DNA from: JAKAGZ01 sp963783855
GTDB lineage: Bacteria > Bacteroidota > Ignavibacteria > Ignavibacteriales > Ignavibacteriaceae
Direction of reading: 5' to 3'
Length of the DNA: 64,000 nucleotides
Assembly (NCBI GenBank): GCA_963783855.1
Contig: CAWAPE010000005.1
Span: 620,001 to 684,000 of the forward strand
The position numbers were made by a program, and so were the translations under genes. Position 1 is the stretch's first letter. Each line of letters begins with the position of its first letter. Positions 1 to 8,099 of the stretch are shown here, one piece after another. Under the pieces are notes generated by a model. That model had not been told where the DNA came from. It made no database searches and saw nothing but the letters and a program-made list of their open reading frames with translations.

Positions 1-1
1 A

Positions 2-205
2 AATAAAACAGGCACTATGCAGATACATCTTTTCCTCGAGAATTATCAGGAAGATATTACTACACTAATGGAATACCTTAAAAATAAAATTCCTGATTAT
101 ATGCTCCCCGCTTCAGTATCAAAAATTAGTAATTTCCCTCTGAATATAAACGGAAAGGTAGATAGGAAACAGCTTTTAAAAACGCTGGATTCAAATGCAA
201 AATAA
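2..205 (+). CDS. C-terminal end of an amino-acid adenylation (AMP-ligase) protein, partial
   Basis: The open frame enters from the left edge and ends at 205, so only the last ~67 residues are visible. They match the small C-terminal lobe of ANL-superfamily adenylating enzymes: a YMLPASV segment followed by NGKVDRKQLL. The latter is the A10 motif of NRPS/DltA-type domains, and its Lys is the catalytic lysine of adenylation. Such enzymes activate an amino or carboxylic acid with ATP and load it onto a carrier protein. The gene overlaps the following GNAT gene by 11 bp, and an acyl carrier protein, an MBOAT and an SGNH protein lie nearby on the other strand, so a DltA-like role is likely. The substrate cannot be read from this fragment. 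Confidence 0.8.
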   Translation, partial: NKTGTMQIHLFLENYQEDITTLMEYLKNKIPDYMLPASVSKISNFPLNINGKVDRKQLLKTLDSNAK

Positions 206-854
206 TATTAAAATCAGGCAGGCAGATATAAGTGATATTGAATTTGTGCTCACAGCCATTATCGAATCTGAAAAAAGCGGGACCGACAAGTTAAGCTACA
301 CGAGGATTTTTCCTCTTTCAGAGGCTGAAGTCAGAACAATAATAGGTAATGCACTAAAGGAAAATATCCCCGGTCAACAATACTCCATTTCAAATTTCCT
401 TATAGCATTAATCGATGGTAATTATGCGGGAGCCTGTTGTTCATGGATCGAAGGAGAAACAGGACTTTCGAGTTCAATAATTATGGCAAATCTTTTGATA
501 GATTTTATCGATCATGATAATTTCACAGATTCACAGCGTTTTTTGAAAATTGCCACAGAGGTGGTATTTACACGTACCATAGGGGCAATACAAATTGAAA
601 ATGTTTACGTTGATGATAAATTCAGGGGAAAAGGGATAAGTAGTTTTTTAATTCAAAAGCATATTGAGAATCTAAAAGATAAGGCACCAACACAGGTAGT
701 CCAGATAATATTGGCTAAGACAAACGAAAATGCATTTCGATCTTATATAAAATCCGGCTTTGAAATAGTTGCTGAACGCTCATCAGAGAACAAGGAAATT
801 TTGGATATTCTACCTTCTGATACGAACATTTTGATGGAAAAAAGACTTAATTAA
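195..854 (+). CDS. GNAT family N-acetyltransferase
   Basis: A 219-residue protein with a GNAT fold. The acetyl-CoA pyrophosphate-binding loop is visible as FRGKG (residues ~143-147) after a beta strand IENVYVD, and the C-terminal part has the usual NENAFRSYIKSGFEI helix and strand. It would transfer an acyl group from acyl-CoA to an amine; the acceptor is unknown. The ATG lies inside the end of the adenylation gene (11 bp overlap), implying translational coupling. It may therefore modify the same substrate as, or a precursor for, the dlt-like acylation cluster. It is convergent with the MBOAT gene, 16 bp away. Confidence 0.75.
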   Translation: MQNNIKIRQADISDIEFVLTAIIESEKSGTDKLSYTRIFPLSEAEVRTIIGNALKENIPGQQYSISNFLIALIDGNYAGACCSWIEGETGLSSSIIMANLLIDFIDHDNFTDSQRFLKIATEVVFTRTIGAIQIENVYVDDKFRGKGISSFLIQKHIENLKDKAPTQVVQIILAKTNENAFRSYIKSGFEIVAERSSENKEILDILPSDTNILMEKRLN

Positions 855-870
855 TTTTTAAGTCGCAAAC

Positions 871-2370
871 TTAGTAATTGAAATACAGGAAGGGCTGAAG
901 TGCGGCAGATTTTACCTGTATAACAACCCATATCACAAAGACTAAAAGAAATGCCTGCCCATAGACAGGAAGATTTGCAATTTTTTCCTGAATTTTCGGT
1001 TCCCATGATCTTGGCAGAAAATGTAAGATGTATCCTAATAAAATTAAGCTTACAACTTCAGGGTAACCTTTTACAAATTGAAGAAATACTCCTTCTTTGA
1101 AAAAGCTGAATATCTGGCTAACCATATCTGTTGCTTTCTTCAAATTTTCTGCTCTGAAAAGAATCCCGGTAAATGTTAATAAATGGAAAGTAAAAAGAAC
1201 TTTCAAAAATCTATGAAACTTAGTGTCTTTTATTCTAATCTTTTTAAAGAATAAATCACGTGCTTTTTGAGTGAATATTGAAAAGACAATATATGTACTG
1301 TGAAGAAGTCCAAAAACCACGAAAGTCCAGCTTGCACCATGCCAGAGTCCGACTACAAAAAAAGTAATAAAAACTGCTAATGCTGTACCATAAATTCTAT
1401 AATTCCTAAATTTCATTTGTAGGGGCTTAAATAAATAATCAAGCAGCCAGGTTGAAAGAGAAATGTGCCACCTTCTCCAATAATCAGCAACGCTGGAAGC
1501 CTTAAAGGGCTGATTAAAGTTTTCCATTAGATTAAAACCAAGCAGCAGTCCAATTCCCAAAGCCATATCAGTATAGCCGGAGAAGTCGCAATAAATTTGT
1601 AACGAGTACCCGTAAACAGCAAGCAAATTTTCTACGCCTGTAAACCTAAGCGGACTTCCATAAACACGATCTACGAAATTCAGACCAATATAATCTGCTA
1701 TAACCGTCTTTTTAAATAGACCTGACATAATGAGAAATAAGGCTTTACCAATATCTGCTTTAGTAACAATAATTTCTTCATCAAGCTGAGGAAGAAAATT
1801 TGAGGCACGGTCAATTGGCCCTTGTAATATATTGGGAAAGAAAAACATATAAAGAGTAAAATCCCTTAGGCTTTTCACAGGTTCATACATTCCCATATAA
1901 ATTTCAATTACATAACTAAGTGCCTTAAATGTATAAAACGAAATACCTATAGGTAGAAATATATCGAGCGGCTGGATAATTCCTTTACTCAAGTCATTAA
2001 CAATTTGTATGAAAAAGTTTGTGTACTTAAAATATCCTAATAAGCCAAGGTTTATTATAAGGGAAAGGATAAAAATTAGTTTTCTTTTCCCGTCTAATTT
2101 TATTTCGTGAATTAATTTTCCCGAATAAAAATTTAAGAGTGCCATTATTACGAGTAATAAGAAGAAATATCCAGCGGCTTTATAATAAAAGAAAAGTGAG
2201 AAAAGAATAAGAGTGAAAATTTTTAATTTTTTATTTTTTGCCAGGTAATTATATATAAACAACAGGCCTGTAAATAAAAATAGAAAAAGGCTGGAACCAA
2301 AAAGCAGTGGGTCATGAGGTGTATATTGAAATAAATTGAACAGTTTATTAAAATCTAAACTTGAAAACAT
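871..2370 (-). CDS. MBOAT family membrane-bound O-acyltransferase (AlgI/DltB-like)
   Basis: A 499-residue polytopic membrane protein of the MBOAT family. The family signatures are clear: WRRWHISLSTWLLDYL around residues 298-313 and VVGLWHGASWTF around 339-350, where His344 is the expected catalytic histidine. Family members move an acyl group from a cytoplasmic donor, often a carrier protein, across the membrane onto a hydroxyl of a surface polymer (alginate acetylation, teichoic acid D-alanylation). It is the last gene of the minus-strand set SGNH - ACP - MBOAT, with a 107 bp gap after the carrier protein. That neighbourhood suggests it uses the ACP as donor, as DltB does with DltC. Confidence 0.9.
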   Translation of the reverse strand: MFSSLDFNKLFNLFQYTPHDPLLFGSSLFLFLFTGLLFIYNYLAKNKKLKIFTLILFSLFFYYKAAGYFFLLLVIMALLNFYSGKLIHEIKLDGKRKLIFILSLIINLGLLGYFKYTNFFIQIVNDLSKGIIQPLDIFLPIGISFYTFKALSYVIEIYMGMYEPVKSLRDFTLYMFFFPNILQGPIDRASNFLPQLDEEIIVTKADIGKALFLIMSGLFKKTVIADYIGLNFVDRVYGSPLRFTGVENLLAVYGYSLQIYCDFSGYTDMALGIGLLLGFNLMENFNQPFKASSVADYWRRWHISLSTWLLDYLFKPLQMKFRNYRIYGTALAVFITFFVVGLWHGASWTFVVFGLLHSTYIVFSIFTQKARDLFFKKIRIKDTKFHRFLKVLFTFHLLTFTGILFRAENLKKATDMVSQIFSFFKEGVFLQFVKGYPEVVSLILLGYILHFLPRSWEPKIQEKIANLPVYGQAFLLVFVIWVVIQVKSAALQPFLYFNY

Positions 2371-2477
2371 TTATTCCAGAACTCCGTATTACTAAATATT
2401 TGATTTACGATACACATAAATTTCTTTCTATAATAAAAGAATTTTGAATAAATACATATCTCGGGAAAATTAACTTG

Positions 2478-2705
2478 CTACAATTTAGAATCTATAAGTT
2501 GCTGAAGTTCACCGATGTTTTTAATTTTCAGAATTTCAATGCCTTTAAATTTGAGATTATATCCTTTTTCAATAGCCAGGATAACATTAATGTGGTTTAA
2601 TGAATCCCAACCGGGTACCTGGTCAGCTGTAGTTTCATCTTTCATGTCAAAATCGTCTAATTCAAGAACATCGAGTATTATTTTTTTAAGTTTGTCTGAG
2701 ATCAT
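2478..2705 (-). CDS. Acyl carrier protein (DltC-like)
   Basis: A 75-residue acidic carrier protein. The motif GWDSLNHINVI places the phosphopantetheine attachment serine at residue 35. This WDSLNH form is common among carrier proteins paired with MBOAT enzymes rather than in fatty-acid AcpP (usually LGxDSLDTVE). A good ribosome binding site AGGAG lies five bases before the ATG. It sits 12 bp after the SGNH gene on the same strand and before the MBOAT, and probably carries the acyl or aminoacyl group activated by the adenylation enzyme at the left edge. Confidence 0.88.
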   Translation of the reverse strand: MISDKLKKIILDVLELDDFDMKDETTADQVPGWDSLNHINVILAIEKGYNLKFKGIEILKIKNIGELQQLIDSKL

Positions 2706-2717
2706 TGATTCTCCTGT

Positions 2718-4181
2718 TTATCTGAATTTTCTGTAACCGCTTAAAATTGCATTTGCTATCATTTCACCTATTTTACTTGCTCCCTGAGCAGTAACGTGGG
2801 TATAATCTCTAAGAGCTAGCGGTGGATTAGCATACACCCACTTTTCCATAGAATTCATACCCCCCATTGCCTCAAATGCATTCCAGAAGGCTATGCCTGT
2901 TTTTTCGGCAATTCTCTGCTGTGATTTTATTAACAATGGTATGCCCGGGTCAGTTACAAACCTGGAGCCGCGTTTAATGCTCTTGTCCCCTGCCCCAAGT
3001 AACAAAAAACTCGTATTCGGAAAAATGCTCTTCATATGGTTAATATTTCTGATCATTTCCTTCTCATACCAGTCATAATCTTTAGCGATCGGGGAAGCGA
3101 CGTTTCCGCCGAATCCGAGTATTACAAGTTTGTAATTACACAGCTTGTCAAAATCCTTTAGTGTTGCAGGTGGCAAATCCCTGAATGAAATCCCTGTGTT
3201 ACCTCTCCATGGAAAATTATCTACATACAGGCCGTTACCATCTTCAAGACTTACTCCGAAAAACTCTGCCTGGTTCGCCATAGTTGTAATGAGTTTAAAA
3301 GACCTCGAATTATCTGGCGCATCAAGAGTAAGTTCTTTGACATCACCTCCAGGTGTAAGCATTGCAGTTTGTTCAATGCCGTTATTAAATGAATACTTGA
3401 TAGCAGAACTTTTTGCATTTGTATAAAATATACGAATTGTACTGAAAGATTTTGAATCAGGGTATGTATCTTTAGTCTCATATTTAACCCAGGCGGAACC
3501 ATCAGGAACCGAAACAAAACCGTTCATTCCAAGCGGCAGATGTTTTGGATTTCCTACAACTACGTTGTATGTAGACCAGTTATCCGAAAAAGTCTGTCGT
3601 GTAGTGGATCTGAACATAATATCCTGTGAGGTAATAGCGAGCATACCAACGCCGTTGCCACCGAATTGTTTCTGGAGGTCCTTCCGGATATCTGCCGTAA
3701 TCAGGTCTCCTTCAATCCCAGAATCACCGTAATGTGCTATTCTAATCTTGGTGCCGCTAGAATTTTTAACCGAATTATAAAAATAACTCATTTGTGCCAC
3801 ATTGCCCGAGATAGGAATATCTCTAATTTGTGGTCCGTTCTGAAAAGACTTTGCCGGGGCTTCTAATTTTTTATTAAGTAATATGAAAAAATCGTACGGC
3901 AGGTTTAATGATAGCGAGGAATACAAAGCTGATTTGTTTATGCCCGGACTTACAGCTGCTTTACTATTTAGATTTACTTTAGAAGGTGCTACATTAGTTT
4001 TTTGCTGAATTGAAGAATAATCCAGTAGAGAATCCGGCTTGATGTCCATTAACAAATCCACCGGCCTAATATTATATCCCAGGATATTAAAATCAGACGG
4101 CAGGTATGATAAGCCTAATAACATTATAATTGTAAGTACAAATACTAAAACGGGCCTTCTTTTTTCGTGAGTCTCTGACAT
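2718..4181 (-). CDS. SGNH/GDSL-type hydrolase-fold protein with N-terminal membrane anchor
   Basis: A 487-residue protein. Residues ~10-27 form one hydrophobic segment (signal anchor), so the rest is periplasmic. The SGNH blocks are recognisable: block I HYGDSGIEGD (nucleophile Ser154), block III-like GFGGN, and block V RDYTH with Asp459 and His462. Between the anchor and block I there is a ~110-residue low-complexity linker. SGNH proteins accompany MBOAT proteins in O-acetylation systems (AlgX/AlgJ, PatB), and DltD is a comparable partner. Here it likely takes the acyl group on the outer face of the membrane and passes it to a glycan or other polymer. It is the first gene of the minus-strand cluster. 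Confidence 0.82.
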   Translation of the reverse strand: MSETHEKRRPVLVFVLTIIMLLGLSYLPSDFNILGYNIRPVDLLMDIKPDSLLDYSSIQQKTNVAPSKVNLNSKAAVSPGINKSALYSSLSLNLPYDFFILLNKKLEAPAKSFQNGPQIRDIPISGNVAQMSYFYNSVKNSSGTKIRIAHYGDSGIEGDLITADIRKDLQKQFGGNGVGMLAITSQDIMFRSTTRQTFSDNWSTYNVVVGNPKHLPLGMNGFVSVPDGSAWVKYETKDTYPDSKSFSTIRIFYTNAKSSAIKYSFNNGIEQTAMLTPGGDVKELTLDAPDNSRSFKLITTMANQAEFFGVSLEDGNGLYVDNFPWRGNTGISFRDLPPATLKDFDKLCNYKLVILGFGGNVASPIAKDYDWYEKEMIRNINHMKSIFPNTSFLLLGAGDKSIKRGSRFVTDPGIPLLIKSQQRIAEKTGIAFWNAFEAMGGMNSMEKWVYANPPLALRDYTHVTAQGASKIGEMIANAILSGYRKFR

Positions 4182-4555
4182 TACCGGGTACCTCTGTTAT
4201 TCGCTTTTTATAACAATTTATTTCTGATTCTTGAAAAGCTACTGAATTGTATATTTTGGAAAATTCAAATATTCCAATTAATTTATGATTATTCTTTCAA
4301 ATTTGGACAATTTTTATACCATCTCAAAACGTGTAAAAAATCAAAATCTGGTATAATGACGTATTTTTTTGATAAAATTACGCTATTAAAATATCATTTT
4401 AGTACGTTCGAAACAAAAATATTCGAATGACATGATATTGCCTCGGGAATTAAGTATATCACCTGGCTAAAAGGCTACGCTGTGTCAGCATAGCTTTTTT
4501 TAGAAGAATTTTGAAAATTGTTTAAAAGGATCATCTTCTTGGTCTGAATATATTC
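4182..4555. other. Intergenic AT-rich region upstream of the dlt-like cluster
   Basis: No coding frame is supported. The stretch must contain the promoter of the minus-strand SGNH-ACP-MBOAT genes, but no convincing -35/-10 pair could be chosen. It holds one hairpin at 4471-4495. Confidence 0.5.
4471..4500. terminator. Hairpin followed by a T run
   Basis: AAGGCTACGCT and AGCATAGCTTT flank a five-base loop and pair over 11 positions with one mismatch and one G-T pair. Seven T follow on the plus strand. No plus-strand gene ends here; it lies 60 bp downstream of the minus-strand T9SS-domain remnant and could be its old terminator read in the weaker direction. Confidence 0.4.
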
Positions 4556-4795
4556 TCAGGCTACTACCCTGTAAAGACAGGTACCTTTGGATACTTGCTG
4601 TCCGAAATGATTGTCACTGTTCCACCTTAGTGAATATGTTCCGGCAGGCTTCTGATCGTTAACGAGAGTCTTAGCTCCCTGGACAATAATATTATATATC
4701 TTTATTGTGACTGATTCAGATTTTGGTAATGCGAACCTGATTAGAGTTGATGGATTAAAAGGAATAAGATAATTCTGCAAAAGGATGAATTCCAA
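4556..4795 (-). pseudogene. Orphan T9SS (Por) C-terminal sorting domain remnant
   Basis: The 79-codon frame encodes only a type IX secretion C-terminal sorting domain: LLQNY..PFNPST at the start, then an IRFALPKSESVTIKIYN strand, LVNDQKPAGTY, and LYRVVA at the end. In intact proteins this domain sits at the end of a long secreted protein and is cut off during export. Here there is no cargo domain upstream: the frame opens with TTG and an in-frame stop lies at 4838-4840. Consensus positions are altered (NYPNPFNP is NYLIPFNP; the SGVY turn is KGTCLY). I read it as the decayed 3' end of a surface-protein gene; a very short real gene is less likely. Confidence 0.65.
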
Positions 4796-4928
4796 TTTAA
4801 TAATTAAATCTAAAAATCCGTATGATTTCTTAACTTTTTAGTTGATATTATAAGGCAAAGTTGCAATATTAAATTTTTGTTTCAAATTTAAAGTAAATAT
4901 TCTATCATTTTATCAAAGCGGAGGAAGG

Positions 4929-6503
4929 ATGTCGCAAAATGGTGAAAGAGAACAATGGGGAAGTAAAATTGGACTAATTCTGGCTGTTGCCGGCAATGCT
5001 GTTGGATTAGGTAATTTTCTCAGATTCCCGGTTCAGGCTGCTCAAAATGGCGGCGGCGCTTTTATGATCCCTTACTTCATTTTCTTTTTGATTCTCGGTA
5101 TACCATTAATGTGGATTGAATGGGGCATCGGCAGATATGGTGGCAGATATAATCACGGTAGTGCACCGGGTATGTTTGATGTTATATGGAATAATAAACT
5201 GGCAAAATACTTTGGTACACTCGGCCTGTTTATGTCGATGTGCATACTCATTTATTATACTTATGTAGAATCCTGGACTCTTGGCTTTAGTTTCTTTTCA
5301 ATTACAAAACTTTATTTTAATGAAACTACCGCGGAAACAATGCGTAGTTTCCTTTATAGCTATCAGGGACGTGCAATCGGGGACCATTTTGCTACGATGT
5401 GGCCGGCATATATTTTAATGCTTATTACTTTCACATTAAATTTCTGGGTGCTTTATAAAGGAATTTCTAAAGGAATTGAAAAACTTGCGAAAATAGCCCT
5501 CCCCCTTTTATTAGTTTTCGCAACAGTGCTGGCAATTAGAATTATGTTCTTAGGCACACCCGATCCTTCAGTTCCCCAGAATTCTGTCTGGAATGGATTT
5601 GGATTTATATGGAATCCAAATTTCAGTCTATTAAGCGACCCATCTATCTGGCTTGCCGCGGCGGGGCAGATATTTTTTACACTTTCAGTCGGAATGGGTA
5701 CGATTCATGCCTATGCGAGCTATTTAAAACCCAAAGATGATATTGCACTCTCGGGACTTACTACTGCTTCAACTAACGGATTTGCTGAGGTGGTACTTGG
5801 TGCAGCAATTGCAATACCTGTTGGTGTAGCTTATTTCGGACTTCACGCAACACAGGAATTTGCCAGAGCCGGTGCTTATGATCTTGGCTTTGTTTCAATG
5901 TCATTGATTTTCCAGAAAATACCGCTTGGTCAATATTTAGGATTTATGTGGTTCCTTCTTTTATTCTTCGCAGGTATAACATCCTCAGTTGCAATGGGAC
6001 AACCAGTAATAGCATTCCTGGAAGATGAATTTGGAATGAGCCGTAAAAAGGCGGTGCTATCAATTGCATTAGTTGTAATGATTGCTGTACAATTTGTTGT
6101 ATTCTTCCAGCGATACGGATTTATGAATGAGATGGATTATTGGGCCGGTACATTTGGACTGGTTGTGTTTGCTCTTGTTGAAACAGTATTATTTATGTGG
6201 GTTTTCGGTGCTGATAAGGCCTGGGCAGAGATGAACGCTGGTGGCGATTTTCAAATTCCCCGTATATTCTTTTATATAATGAAATTTGTCACTCCTGTAG
6301 TACTATTTATACTTATGATTTGGTGGACTGTTCAAACAGCAATACCAACGTTCCTGCTCAACGGAGTTGATCCTGCAAACAGACCTTATTACTGGGGTTC
6401 AAGAGGACTTATGGCTGCAATATTTATAGGACTTCTTTTTATGGTAAAGAAAGCATGGTCAAACCATAAGACTGAAGAAGATATGAAAATTGAAAAAGAT
6501 TAA
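4929..6503 (+). CDS. Sodium-dependent neurotransmitter/amino-acid symporter (NSS family)
   Basis: A 524-residue, roughly 12-helix membrane protein of the NSS (SNF) family, which imports amino acids with Na+. The first helix has the unwound family signature GNAVGLGNFLRFP at residues 22-34, followed by NGGGAF, which line the Na+ and substrate sites in LeuT/MhsT relatives. A strong GAGGAAGG ribosome site lies directly before the ATG. A 35-codon gene for a one-helix protein follows 20 bp downstream, as in the MetP/MetS methionine-alanine importer, so hydrophobic amino acids such as methionine or alanine are plausible substrates. Confidence 0.92.
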   Translation: MSQNGEREQWGSKIGLILAVAGNAVGLGNFLRFPVQAAQNGGGAFMIPYFIFFLILGIPLMWIEWGIGRYGGRYNHGSAPGMFDVIWNNKLAKYFGTLGLFMSMCILIYYTYVESWTLGFSFFSITKLYFNETTAETMRSFLYSYQGRAIGDHFATMWPAYILMLITFTLNFWVLYKGISKGIEKLAKIALPLLLVFATVLAIRIMFLGTPDPSVPQNSVWNGFGFIWNPNFSLLSDPSIWLAAAGQIFFTLSVGMGTIHAYASYLKPKDDIALSGLTTASTNGFAEVVLGAAIAIPVGVAYFGLHATQEFARAGAYDLGFVSMSLIFQKIPLGQYLGFMWFLLLFFAGITSSVAMGQPVIAFLEDEFGMSRKKAVLSIALVVMIAVQFVVFFQRYGFMNEMDYWAGTFGLVVFALVETVLFMWVFGADKAWAEMNAGGDFQIPRIFFYIMKFVTPVVLFILMIWWTVQTAIPTFLLNGVDPANRPYYWGSRGLMAAIFIGLLFMVKKAWSNHKTEEDMKIEKD

Positions 6504-6523
6504 AATAATTTTAAGAGGAATTT

Positions 6524-6631
6524 ATGGGACTTACAACAGCTGGTTTAATTTTTCTGATTCTCGCCTGGGGAAGCGTTTCAACTTTAACTGTGTACTGCTT
6601 TATTAAAGTTATTAAGTCAGAAAAAAAATAG
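6524..6631 (+). CDS. 35-residue MetS-like small subunit of NSS transporter
   Basis: A very short gene starting at ATG 6524, preceded by an AAGAGGAA ribosome site and ending in TAG at 6631. The product is 35 residues: a short MGLTTAG start, one hydrophobic helix (LIFLILAWGSVSTLTVYCF) and a charged KVIKSEKK tail. The position right after an NSS symporter gene and the GLTTAG...AWG...YCF pattern match the MetS family of small transporter subunits first described with MetP in Corynebacterium. It probably sits in the inner membrane as a partner of the symporter. Confidence 0.8.
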   Translation: MGLTTAGLIFLILAWGSVSTLTVYCFIKVIKSEKK

Positions 6632-6639
6632 CAAAAAAA

Positions 6640-6670
6640 AGAGATGAGTCTTTGCGGCTCATCTCTTTTA
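6640..6670. terminator. Bidirectional rho-independent terminator
   Basis: A perfect 9 bp stem AGAGATGAG / CTCATCTCT (6640-6648, 6658-6666) with T-rich sequence after it and an A run before it. It lies between the convergent NSS-MetS genes and the phosphofructokinase gene and can serve both strands. Confidence 0.8.
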
Positions 6671-6688
6671 TTCTTTCCAAAATTAATT

Positions 6689-8062
6689 CTAGAACATTCC
6701 ATTAACATTATCATCTTTGTAATTTTTATTCCCGCTTAACTGGTGTGCAGTATTTGAATCCGGAGCAGCCAATTTGATTTTTCCATCTTTCAAATTCTGA
6801 TACAACAAATCATTTTCCAGGAGATAATAAAATTGCTTTTTAAAATCCTCCGGCGAGATTCCACAGGTTACAGCATATTTTGCAAGTTCAGTCGGATCAT
6901 CAAAATCTGCCTGATTCAGCCTAAGCATATATCTGCGGGCGATATAGAAATATTCAGAACTTGGATCGACCAGTCTCACTTTAGTTTTTTGAGTTTCAGG
7001 ATCAATAATATCTTTAAAATAAAGTGGTACAAAATGTCCGTTCTGAATTGAAACCATCGCGCCGTTACCGCCATTCAAAATAAACTGGGTTGCAGCAAAT
7101 CCAAGGTCCCTTGTATATTCCATATCAAATGGAATGGGATCGGCACATCTAAGTTCATAACCTATATTTTTTGCCACAATTGTTATTTTATTTCCTAATT
7201 CTTTCAGCCTTTCCTGAACTTTATTTTTTAAGATCTCACCAAAATTTATTTCAGCAATCCTGATGTTATCGTGTGCGTCTCTTTCAATATCCACAAGTGA
7301 TTCCAAATCTTCAATGTCAAGATGTTCTACCAGTCCCTCTGCAAGAATTGCTACACCATCAGTTCTACCATAACTTAGCCGTTTTACAATTGCACCAACC
7401 AGCAGATCAACAATGTGAGAAAGTTTAATTGTATCTCCTGGAAATTCTTCCGGAATTACTGTAAGTGTTGCGCCAGCAGACTTCCCTATTCCAAGTGCAA
7501 GATGGCCTGCCTTTCTTCCCATGGATATAACAAAATACCACCGGGAGGTAGTTTGAGCATCAACCATCAGATTTTTTACAATCTCTACTCCAATGTGTCG
7601 TGCAGTCTGAAATCCGAAAGTAGGAATACCGTGGGGCAAATCAAGATCATTATCAATTGTTTTGGGAACGTGAACTACTTTTATTCTTCCGTCAGCAACT
7701 TCTTCTAGTTTTAATGCACTAAAAGCTGTATCGTCACCGCCAATTGTGATTAGTTTGTCAACATTTAATCTTAACAATGAAGAAACAGTATTTTCAAGAT
7801 GCTTTTTATCTTTAGTTGGATTATTTCTTGCAATCCCAATATAAGATCCACCTCTGAAATGTATTCTGCTTACATTCTGAATTGTTAACTCTTTAACATG
7901 AGTAATGTCCCCTTCCATTATCCATCTGAAGCCATCTTTTATTCCAAGAACTTCAACACCTTCAAGTGAAGCCCTGATTGTGGCCGCACTTATAACACTA
8001 TTAATTCCCGGTGCGGGTCCACCGCCTACCAATATTCCCAGCTTTTTAGGGGCCAACGACAT
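6689..8062 (-). CDS. 6-phosphofructokinase, probably PPi-dependent type
   Basis: A 457-residue phosphofructokinase-family protein phosphorylating fructose 6-phosphate in glycolysis. Visible motifs are GGGPAPGINSV for nucleotide/PPi binding, GGDDTAFSA near residue 108, VPKTIDNDL near 132, and SMGRKAGHLALG for the sugar phosphate. The second Asp of GGDD and the Lys of PKTIDND are the residues that distinguish PPi-dependent enzymes from ATP enzymes (GGDG and PGTIDND), so a reversible PPi-linked reaction is likely. ATG 8062 is preferred over a TTG six bases upstream because AGGAG sits six bases before it. It is 37 bp downstream of uvrD/pcrA on the same strand. Confidence 0.9.
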   Translation of the reverse strand: MSLAPKKLGILVGGGPAPGINSVISAATIRASLEGVEVLGIKDGFRWIMEGDITHVKELTIQNVSRIHFRGGSYIGIARNNPTKDKKHLENTVSSLLRLNVDKLITIGGDDTAFSALKLEEVADGRIKVVHVPKTIDNDLDLPHGIPTFGFQTARHIGVEIVKNLMVDAQTTSRWYFVISMGRKAGHLALGIGKSAGATLTVIPEEFPGDTIKLSHIVDLLVGAIVKRLSYGRTDGVAILAEGLVEHLDIEDLESLVDIERDAHDNIRIAEINFGEILKNKVQERLKELGNKITIVAKNIGYELRCADPIPFDMEYTRDLGFAATQFILNGGNGAMVSIQNGHFVPLYFKDIIDPETQKTKVRLVDPSSEYFYIARRYMLRLNQADFDDPTELAKYAVTCGISPEDFKKQFYYLLENDLLYQNLKDGKIKLAAPDSNTAHQLSGNKNYKDDNVNGMF

Positions 8063-8099
8063 TTCCAACTCCTATATTCATTATAGTCAAATAACTAAA

